Shown here one piece after another: positions 1 through 4,022 of a stretch of 5,703 nucleotides of DNA. The stretch comes from an uncultured Collinsella sp. GTDB taxonomy: Bacteria > Actinomycetota > Coriobacteriia > Coriobacteriales > Coriobacteriaceae. Positions within the stretch are counted from its first letter, which is position 1, and every line of letters starts with the position of its first letter. The stretch spans positions 1 through 5,703 of the forward strand of contig CATWCP010000071.1 of the NCBI GenBank assembly GCA_958349325.1, read 5' to 3'. A program made the position numbers and the translations under genes. Below the pieces are notes generated by a model. It was given only the letters and a program-made list of their open reading frames with translations, had not been told where the DNA came from and made no database searches.

Positions 1-323
1 TTAAGTCCAACGCCATCCTGGTCTCCAAGGGTAAGGCCGGCATTGGCATGGGCCCGGGTCAGCCTAACCGCGTTGACTCTGCGCTACTTGCCTGCGAGCG
101 TGCCGAGGACTTCTGCGAGCGTGAGGGCGTGGAGAAGGGCGGCTTTGCCTGCGCAAGCGACGCATTCTTCCCGTTCCGCGACAACGTCGACGTGCTTGCC
201 GCGCACGGCGTGACCTGCATCATCCAGCCCGGCGGCTCCAAGCGCGATGACGAGAGCATTCAGGCCTGCAACGAGCACAATATTGCTATGGTCTTTACCG
301 GCGCCCGCCACTTTAGGCACTAA
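1..323 (+). CDS. purH: Bifunctional AICAR formyltransferase/IMP cyclohydrolase, C-terminal part (partial)
   Basis: This is the last 106 residues of PurH, which makes IMP from AICAR in the cytoplasm: 10-formyl-THF-dependent formylation, then ring closure. The 5' end lies outside the window; the reading frame starts at base 3 and ends at the TAA at 321-323. The visible part belongs to the C-terminal AICAR transformylase domain. Its signatures appear in family order: KSNAI, a Gly-rich GxGMGPGQPNRVDS stretch, ASDAFFPF, IIQPGGSKRDDES and the hallmark C-terminus FTGARHFRH. The N-terminal cyclohydrolase domain is not visible, so its integrity cannot be judged. The C-terminus is intact, with no frameshift. 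An intrinsic terminator starts 29 bp after the stop, so purH appears to be the last gene of its transcript. Identification is secure because these motifs are specific to the family. Confidence 0.97.
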   Translation, partial: KSNAILVSKGKAGIGMGPGQPNRVDSALLACERAEDFCEREGVEKGGFACASDAFFPFRDNVDVLAAHGVTCIIQPGGSKRDDESIQACNEHNIAMVFTGARHFRH

Positions 324-352
324 GTTTCGCCCCGGAACAAAATAATCTCTGC

Positions 353-388
353 AAAAGACGGCTGCTCCGTTTGGAGGGCCGTCTTTTT
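353..388 (+). terminator. Intrinsic terminator after purH
   Basis: A perfect 10-bp stem pairs 353-362 (AAAAGACGGC) with 378-387 (GCCGTCTTTT). An inner 4-bp stem (CTCC 365-368 with GGAG 373-376) has a GTTT loop. A run of five T (384-388) lies at the 3' side. The A-run on the 5' side gives a shorter T-run on the opposite strand, so some bidirectional activity is possible, but no convergent gene is present. Confidence 0.9.
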
Positions 389-415
389 GGTATAAGAGGA
401 CGGAATGACTAACAC

Positions 416-421
416 GAAAGG
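416..421 (+). promoter_or_regulatory. Ribosome binding site that favours the ATG at 429
   Basis: GAAAGG lies 7 nt before the ATG at 429. An upstream in-frame ATG at 405 has AGAGGA (395-400) only 4 nt away. The codons between the two ATGs (ACT AAC ACG AAA GGT ACA ACC) lack the G/C third-position bias of the gene, which suggests they are leader rather than coding sequence. Confidence 0.45.
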
Positions 422-428
422 TACAACC

Positions 429-1136
429 ATGCCCCAGATTGATGATGCCGAGCTGTTTGGCAATGCCGAGGATCAGCGTGCGTACGAGGACTTTTGCGCC
501 AATCAGGAGGCGGTCGAGAAGTTTACGCTCGACAAGCCCGCGCTTGTCTGCCGTTGGCGCATGTCCAACAAAAAGGTGCCCATGCTCAACCGCCACATTC
601 GCGCACTGTCCGAGCGCCTGGTGCAGGGCGAGCCGCTTACCCATAACATGCTCAGCTGGGCCAAACAGCACGTTGAGTGGTCGCTTGCCGAGGGTGATTA
701 CACCGCACGCGACGGCGTGCTCATGCTGGTGATCGACATCAACGGCAACGCCGCCATGACGGTGGGGGAGTACGAGCCGCTCGCCGATACGTCGGCCAAG
801 GCGCTGCGTGCCCGTTCCGCCGAGGCCCGCTCCGAGGCCGACGAGACCGGCGTGGCGCCCGAGTTGCTCGCCGCCGTCAACAACGGCGAGCTTGCCTTTG
901 TGGCGCCGGCGGACGAGTGCCTGTGCGGCACGGCGACGCTCATCGAGCAGCTGGCCCAGACCAAGGGCATCCCGGTCACGCGCGTAGACATTCCCGCGCA
1001 GCTTAAGGGCGCGCTGTTCCTAGTGAGCGACGAGCACGGCGTGGTCCCCGCAACCGAGACGGACGCCACCGAGGCCGACGCCGCTACGGTTGCCTTCTTC
1101 GCCGAAGGCTACGAAAAGCTCCGCGCCCGCCGCTAA
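429..1136 (+). CDS. Uncharacterised protein, possibly a degenerate class IV aminotransferase-like fold
   Basis: I do not recognise this 235-residue protein. It is probably cytosolic: there is no signal peptide or membrane segment, and the middle (about 119-150) is Ala/Glu/Arg-rich and likely helical. By eye, the C-terminal half resembles the second half of class IV PLP aminotransferases: NGELAFVAP (152-160), a GT step (167-168), a helix ending in KGIPVTRVDI (179-188), then LFLVSDEHGVVPA (196-208) and a last helix AFFAEGYEKL (222-231). An N-terminal stretch, MSNKKVPMLNRHIRALSERL (45-64), could match the rim-strand and RHL region. The catalytic core between them looks shortened; K124 in SAKA is the only residue I could place at the PLP lysine, and that is weak. 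The fold is inference; the open frame and ribosome site are seen. An alternative start at 405 adds 8 residues. It lies after the purH terminator and needs its own promoter; TATAAG at 391-396 is a possible -10 without a good -35. Confidence 0.85.
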   Translation: MPQIDDAELFGNAEDQRAYEDFCANQEAVEKFTLDKPALVCRWRMSNKKVPMLNRHIRALSERLVQGEPLTHNMLSWAKQHVEWSLAEGDYTARDGVLMLVIDINGNAAMTVGEYEPLADTSAKALRARSAEARSEADETGVAPELLAAVNNGELAFVAPADECLCGTATLIEQLAQTKGIPVTRVDIPAQLKGALFLVSDEHGVVPATETDATEADAATVAFFAEGYEKLRARR

Positions 1137-1179
1137 ATGATTTTCTGGGACGGGGATTAAAGAATCATTTTGGTCCCCG
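1135..1179. repeat. Two interlocked inverted repeats after the 429-1136 gene
   Basis: Pair one is AAATGATT (1135-1142) with AATCATTT (1163-1170), extendable by two further pairs, one of them a wobble. Pair two is CGGGGA (1151-1156) with TCCCCG (1174-1179). The 5' arm of pair two lies inside the loop of pair one and its 3' arm lies outside, so in RNA the two would form an H-type pseudoknot or compete. The first arm overlaps the upstream stop codon. It might serve as a weak terminator (TTTT at 1168-1171) or be a copy of a dispersed palindromic repeat. The pairing is seen; the role is not known. Confidence 0.5.
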
Positions 1180-1240
1180 CCACCGCTACGAGTGCGAGGC
1201 GGACAAAACGCTCCCGCTCGCGAACAGTTCTGTCACCTTG

Positions 1241-1256
1241 GCACCGCGCGCGGTGC
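1241..1256. promoter_or_regulatory. Perfect 16-bp palindrome upstream of the response regulator
   Basis: GCACCGCGCGCGGTGC is fully self-complementary and overlaps the candidate -35 of the regulator promoter. That position would suit a dimeric operator. However, OmpR-family regulators normally bind direct repeats, so this is a candidate site for some dimeric protein or a cruciform/hairpin, not a demonstrated autoregulatory site. Confidence 0.4.
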
Positions 1257-1281
1257 ACACCTGCAGTTTCGCAGCCATAAT
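1254..1281 (+). promoter_or_regulatory. Candidate promoter for the two-component operon
   Basis: The -10 candidate CATAAT (1276-1281) matches the consensus at 5 of 6 positions. TGCACA (1254-1259), 16 bp upstream, matches the -35 consensus at 4 of 6. The start point would be near 1288, giving a leader of about 27 nt with the ribosome site inside it. Confidence 0.4.
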
Positions 1282-1298
1282 GGTGGCAGGACAACCAA

Positions 1299-1306
1299 GA
1301 GGGGAG
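1299..1306 (+). promoter_or_regulatory. Ribosome binding site deciding the response regulator start
   Basis: GAGGGGAG lies 8 nt before the ATG at 1315. The frame stays open upstream to a GTG at 1192, but that extension has no receiver-domain homology and would run through the candidate promoter. ATG 1315 gives the canonical PLIYIVEDD start of a receiver domain. Confidence 0.85.
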
Positions 1307-1314
1307 CGGAACCC

Positions 1315-1986
1315 ATGCCGCTGATCTATATCGTTGAGGACGACGAGCCCATTCGTCGTGAGCTTGTCGACATTCTTGCCCGCGCCGGGTTTGAAATCGA
1401 GGCCTGCGAATCGTTCGAGCACGTCTCGCGCGATATTCTCGCCGCCGCTCCCGACCTGGTGCTGCTCGACCTCACACTCCCTGTCAAAGACGGCCAGCAC
1501 ATCTGCCATGAGGTTCGCTGCGAATCCGAGGTTCCCATCATCGTCCTCACGTCGCGCACGACCGAGATTGACGAGGTCATGGCCATGACGCTCGGCGCGG
1601 ACGACTTTGTTCCCAAGCCCTACAGCGCCCGTGTGCTCGTGGCGCGCATCAACGCACTACTGCGTCGCACCGCGGCGGCGGGCGAGCGCAGCACGCTCGT
1701 CCACAAGGGACTGGAGCTCGACCTCGCACGCTCCATGGTCACCAACACGCAAACGGGCACCAGCACCGAGCTCACCAAAAACGAGCTGCGTATCCTCTCG
1801 TTGCTTCTGAGCCGCGCGGGCAAGATCGTCTCGCGCTCGGCCATCATGCAGGACCTGTGGGACTCCGATGCCTTCGTGGACGACAATACGCTCACCGTCA
1901 ACATCAACCGCCTGCGTACCACGCTCGAAAAAAACGGCATCAAGGGGTATTTGACGACGCATCGCGGCCAAGGCTATTCGGTCTAG
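1315..1986 (+). CDS. OmpR/PhoB-family response regulator, BceR/GraR-like
   Basis: This 223-residue cytosolic transcription factor is phosphorylated by its partner kinase. The receiver domain (about 1-118) has the acidic pair D9-D10, the phospho-acceptor D52 in LVLLDLTLP, the switch T79 in IVLTS, and K101 in FVPKPY. The winged-helix DNA-binding domain (about 128-223) contains TKNELRILSLLLSRAGKIV, the recognition-helix region DDNTLTVNINRLRTTLEKNG, and the C-terminal wing THRGQGYSV. The phrase FVDDNTLTVNINRLR is typical of regulators paired with intramembrane-sensing kinases (BceR, GraR, VirR), which respond to peptide antibiotics. The kinase gene follows after 9 bp, so the two are almost certainly co-transcribed and translationally linked. 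All active-site residues are present and the length is normal for the family. Family assignment is firm; the BceR-like subgroup is inferred from motifs and from the partner; target genes are unknown. Confidence 0.95.
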   Translation: MPLIYIVEDDEPIRRELVDILARAGFEIEACESFEHVSRDILAAAPDLVLLDLTLPVKDGQHICHEVRCESEVPIIVLTSRTTEIDEVMAMTLGADDFVPKPYSARVLVARINALLRRTAAAGERSTLVHKGLELDLARSMVTNTQTGTSTELTKNELRILSLLLSRAGKIVSRSAIMQDLWDSDAFVDDNTLTVNINRLRTTLEKNGIKGYLTTHRGQGYSV

Positions 1987-1989
1987 GGG
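1985..1989 (+). promoter_or_regulatory. Ribosome binding site of the kinase, overlapping the regulator stop codon
   Basis: AGGGG begins inside the TAG stop of the regulator and lies 6 nt before the kinase ATG at 1996. Ribosomes finishing the first gene would be delivered directly to the second, which supports translational coupling. Confidence 0.75.
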
Positions 1990-1995
1990 CCGGCT

Positions 1996-3039
1996 ATGTC
2001 GTTTGGCAAGTTCTTTAAAGATGCGCTGCTTCCCGTCGCCGTGTGGACGTGCGGCGTGCTGCTGAGCTGCTTTGTGCTGACGGTCGCCGGTGCTTCGACA
2101 TCTATTGTGGTCGTGGCGGTCGGCGTGTCCTTTATCTTTGGTATGCTCGGCATCGTGGTCGAGTACGCGCGCCGTCGCCGTTTTCTGCGTCAGCTGGAGC
2201 GTGCGGCCGAGGAGCTCGAGAGTCCCGCATGGGTGCAGGAGATGGTGCAATGCCCGACCTATGCCGAGGGCGAGCTCGAGTACGAGGTCTTGCGTCGCGT
2301 GGGCAAAGCTGCTTGCGACGAGGTTGCCGAAGGCCGGCGTCAGACCGATGACTATCGCGACTATATCGAGAGCTGGGTCCACGAGGCCAAGCTGCCCCTG
2401 GCGGCGGCCCACCTGATTTTGGAAAACCTGGACGGCAGCGAAGACGACCTGTCGCGCGTGGATGACCTGGGCCGTGAGCTGGCTCGCGTGGAGCGCTATA
2501 TCGACCAGGCACTGTACTACGCGCGCTCGGAAGTCGTGGAGCGGGACTACCTGATTCGCCGCTGGGATCTCAAGACCTTGGTGACGGGCGCGATTAAAGC
2601 CAACGCGCGCGAGCTCATCGCGGCGCACGTGGCCCCGGTGTGCGAGAACCTCGACTTTGAGGTCTTTACCGACGAGAAGTGGCTCGAGTTTATCTTGGGG
2701 CAGCTCATCCAGAACAGCATTAAATACGCGTGCGAGGACGGCGCGAAGATCGTGTGTTCGGGCGCGTTGCTGGACGAGGGTCTGGCGAGTGAGCGCATTG
2801 AGCTCACTGTTGCCGATAACGGCTGCGGCGTGAGTGCGGCAGACCTGCCACGCGTGTTCGAGAAGGGCTTTACCGGCGACAACGGCCGCACCACCAAGCG
2901 CGCAACGGGCATCGGCCTCTATCTGGTGGCACGCCTGTGCTCCAAGATGGGCATCGACGTCACCGCAGCATCCGAGCCCGGCGAAGGCTTTGTCGTAACA
3001 TTCGCCTTCTCAACCAACAAGTTCCAATACTTTGAGTAG
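1996..3039 (+). CDS. Intramembrane-sensing histidine kinase, BceS/GraS-like
   Basis: This 347-residue membrane sensor kinase is the partner of the regulator 9 bp upstream. Two hydrophobic segments (about 12-31 and 35-56) are separated by only about four residues, so there is no extracytoplasmic sensor domain; this is the hallmark of intramembrane-sensing kinases. An Arg-rich boundary (59-65) and a helical linker lead to the dimerisation/phospho-acceptor region DYIESWVHEAKLPLAAA with H129. The SEVVERDYLIRRWDLKTLV stretch (178-196) is also typical of the BceS group. The ATPase domain has an N box (QLIQNSIKYA, N240), a G1 box (DNGCGV, 274-279), an F box (FEKGFTG, 288-294) and a G2 box (GIGLYL, 305-310). 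Length matches the family (BceS about 330-350). Two points are odd: the residue four after H129 is Leu (L133) where the family has Thr, and no BceAB-type ABC transporter, the usual sensory partner, is adjacent. Kinase function is clear; the signal is inferred. Confidence 0.94.
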   Translation: MSFGKFFKDALLPVAVWTCGVLLSCFVLTVAGASTSIVVVAVGVSFIFGMLGIVVEYARRRRFLRQLERAAEELESPAWVQEMVQCPTYAEGELEYEVLRRVGKAACDEVAEGRRQTDDYRDYIESWVHEAKLPLAAAHLILENLDGSEDDLSRVDDLGRELARVERYIDQALYYARSEVVERDYLIRRWDLKTLVTGAIKANARELIAAHVAPVCENLDFEVFTDEKWLEFILGQLIQNSIKYACEDGAKIVCSGALLDEGLASERIELTVADNGCGVSAADLPRVFEKGFTGDNGRTTKRATGIGLYLVARLCSKMGIDVTAASEPGEGFVVTFAFSTNKFQYFE

Positions 3040-3043
3040 GCGG

Positions 3044-3065
3044 GCCGTCTTGCGGTGCGGACGGC
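3044..3065. other. Small hairpin just after the kinase stop
   Basis: GCCGTC (3044-3049) pairs with GACGGC (3060-3065) around a 10-nt loop, starting 4 bp after the kinase stop codon. There is no T-run, so it is not a canonical intrinsic terminator. It may protect the 3' end of the message or simply be fortuitous in GC-rich DNA. Confidence 0.4.
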
Positions 3066-3066
3066 T

Positions 3067-3133
3067 ATGTTCCCGAACGTGAACTTAGCTAAGGCAATTG
3101 GCGCCATGTTCCTGAACGTGAACACAACTATGG
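3067..3133. repeat. Two direct repeats with a 39-bp period
   Basis: ATGTTCCCGAACGTGAAC (3067-3084) recurs as ATGTTCCTGAACGTGAAC (3106-3123), with 17 of 18 bases identical. Similarity continues weakly to a CTA-n-GG match, about 23 of 28 bases overall. Each copy holds GTTC-N2-GAAC followed by GT-GAAC, so each is itself an inverted plus direct arrangement of one 4-bp word. Between the copies lie the palindromes TTAGCTAA (3085-3092) and TGGCGCCA (3099-3106). The repeats lie between two convergent genes, where a promoter operator is not expected. Possible explanations are binding sites for a dimeric protein or a fragment of a dispersed repeat. The repeat is seen; the role is unknown. Confidence 0.75.
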
Positions 3134-3154
3134 GGCTCAAATGAATCCCCCATA
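3129..3154. other. Hairpin between the direct repeats and the terminator
   Basis: TATGGGG (3129-3135) pairs perfectly with CCCCATA (3148-3154) around a 12-nt loop. It has no T-run on either strand. It immediately abuts the terminator on its right, so on the minus strand it would lie just past the end of the stress-protein transcript. Confidence 0.4.
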
Positions 3155-3156
3155 AC

Positions 3157-3187
3157 AAAAACGTGCCGCCCCAAACGGGGCGGCACG
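3157..3187 (-). terminator. Intrinsic terminator of the minus-strand stress-protein transcript
   Basis: A perfect 11-bp GC-rich stem, CGTGCCGCCCC (3162-3172) with GGGGCGGCACG (3177-3187), closes a 4-nt loop. On the minus strand it is followed by TTTTTG (3161-3156), the classic intrinsic terminator layout. On the plus strand only a poor pyrimidine stretch follows, so it would stop the kinase transcript weakly at best. Confidence 0.88.
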
Positions 3188-3229
3188 CCATTCCTCTATT
3201 CAGCCAACTCGTTGAAGCAAGGCTGCGAA

Positions 3230-3322
3230 GGCCGCGGGGCCGGGAGGGGTTTCCTAAGGGCACATCCCGCAGCCGCAACGCGGCGAGGACGTGCCCGTGG
3301 AAACCCCGCAGGCCCCGCGGCC
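3230..3322. other. 93-nt rod-like imperfect palindrome; candidate structured RNA or 3' UTR element
   Basis: Four nested perfect helices make one long rod: 3230-3241 with 3311-3322 (12 bp, GGCCGCGGGGCC), 3246-3254 with 3299-3307 (9 bp, GGGGTTTCC), 3258-3263 with 3291-3296 (6 bp, GGGCAC) and 3272-3276 with 3280-3284 (5 bp, GCCGC) with an AAC loop. The internal loops are 4x3, 3x2 and 8x6 nt, so 64 of 93 bases are paired. An outer CGTTG (3210-3214) could also pair with CAACG (3331-3335). No T-run follows on either strand, so it is not a terminator. It begins 13 bp after the stress-protein stop and precedes that gene's terminator, so on the minus strand it would be part of a long structured 3' UTR or a processed small RNA. 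I found no match to the SRP RNA, tmRNA or integron attC signatures I know. The pairing is seen; an RNA role is inference. Confidence 0.6.
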
Positions 3323-3335
3323 GGTGGGAGCAACG

Positions 3336-3773
3336 CTACTTTACGACCAAAATGTCGCAGTCCGTGTTGCGCAGCAGGAACGTCGAAATCGAACCCAGCA
3401 GCGCATACTTGATCGAGGACAGGCCGCGTGCGCCGCAGAGCACCAGGTCGGGCTTAACCACGTCGAGCATCTCGTCCTTGAGCGTCTCGCGAATACGGCC
3501 GGCGCGAATCATGACCTCGACCTCGGGAATATCGGGATTGGCCTTGGCCTCTTCGAGCTGCTTGGCGATGGAGTTCTTAAATGCCTCCTCTAGGCCGTTG
3601 ACCAGATCGACCGGATAGGAACCGGCGCTCTCGAGCGCCGTGGAATCGATAACGTGGCCGATGATTAGCTTGGCGCCGTTGTTCGCGGCGACCTTGATGG
3701 CGCGTGCGAGCACAAAATCCTGCTGCTCAGTACCGTCGAGTGAAACAAATACCTTGGTGTAGCCCTCGTTCAT
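3336..3773 (-). CDS. Universal stress protein, UspA family
   Basis: This single-domain 145-residue universal stress protein is a small cytosolic alpha/beta protein that usually dimerises and, in this subgroup, binds ATP. The N-terminal strand KVFVSLDGTEQ carries the conserved Asp (D13). The C-terminal nucleotide-binding motif G-2x-G-9x-G-S is complete: G114, G117, G127 and S128 in GARGLSSIKYALLGS, followed by the final strand CDILVVK. Length is typical. A strong ribosome site AAGGAGG (minus strand, 3785-3779) lies 5 nt before the ATG. It is monocistronic on the minus strand, convergent with the kinase operon and divergent from uppP. Its transcript would end at the terminator at 3187-3157 after a structured 3' UTR. 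A possible -10, TATAAC (minus strand, 3869-3864), has no convincing -35. Family members help survival under starvation or other stress; the specific role here is not predictable from sequence. Confidence 0.95.
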   Translation of the reverse strand: MNEGYTKVFVSLDGTEQQDFVLARAIKVAANNGAKLIIGHVIDSTALESAGSYPVDLVNGLEEAFKNSIAKQLEEAKANPDIPEVEVMIRAGRIRETLKDEMLDVVKPDLVLCGARGLSSIKYALLGSISTFLLRNTDCDILVVK

Positions 3774-3792
3774 GGTTTCCTCCTTGGTCTAT

Positions 3793-3834
3793 CGCACGGG
3801 CGCGGGGCTCGTGCGTCGGGCGGGCGCGGGCGCG
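3793..3834. other. G-tract cluster and hairpin in the stress-protein leader
   Basis: Five runs of three or more G lie on the plus strand (3798-3800, 3804-3807, 3818-3820, 3822-3824, 3828-3830), with the unit GGGCGCGGG present twice (3798-3806 and 3822-3830). CGCACG (3793-3798) also pairs with CGTGCG (3810-3815). This DNA could form a G-quadruplex on the plus strand, and the stress-protein message would be C-rich here. One loop is 10 nt long, so a four-tract quadruplex is not ideal. Confidence 0.4.
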
Positions 3835-4010
3835 TTGGCCGCCGGACACTTTATCTTGTTGCAGTTATACCCAAGGATTTCGGTTTGACTGCTCGCAATT
3901 CTGTGAACGGGCGAGTTTTTTGGTAAGGGTAGGCGCGGTCGCACCGCCAACGGTTGATAATGGGACATCGCCCGCATCGTCCTCAGAACATCTACCGGCG
4001 GGTGTCTAAC

Positions 4011-4017
4011 GAGGGGG
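4011..4017 (+). promoter_or_regulatory. Ribosome binding site that fixes the TTG start of uppP
   Basis: GAGGGGG lies 5 nt before the TTG at 4023. The frame is open further upstream (TTG 3954, ATG 3960), but those codons have no comparable ribosome site and encode a His/Arg/Pro-rich stretch unlike UppP. Starting at TTG 4023 gives MDIIELLKSAF, which matches the usual start of the family. Confidence 0.82.
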
Positions 4018-4022
4018 TCCCT

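Noticed and set aside
84..671. 195-codon open frame on the minus strand
   Set aside because: It crosses the purH terminator and is antisense to the clear PurH C-terminus, with no ribosome site or motif support.
1657..2628. 323-codon open frame on the minus strand
   Set aside because: It lies antisense to the regulator and kinase, both of which have complete family motifs. Its product is His/Arg/Gln-rich without recognisable domains, as expected of a shadow frame in GC-rich DNA.
3067..3123. GAAC/GTTC words as LexA boxes, or the two copies as a CRISPR array
   Set aside because: Gram-positive LexA boxes are GAAC-N4-GTTC, while here the order is inverted (GTTC-N2-GAAC). Two copies with a 21-bp gap and no cas gene do not make a CRISPR array.
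2919..3278. 119-codon minus-strand frame in which the 39-bp repeat appears as in-frame FTFRNMA and FTFGNIA
   Set aside because: The in-frame period follows simply because 39 is a multiple of 3. The frame overlaps the kinase C-terminus and runs through a terminator hairpin, and it has no supporting signals.
3230..3322. The long palindrome as an integron attC site or SRP RNA
   Set aside because: The ends do not match the RYYYAAC/GTTRRRY core sites, and the GGAA-loop signature of SRP RNA is absent.
3885..3890. TTGACT as a -35 element for uppP
   Set aside because: No acceptable -10 lies 16-18 bp downstream (the sequence there is CGGGCG-like).
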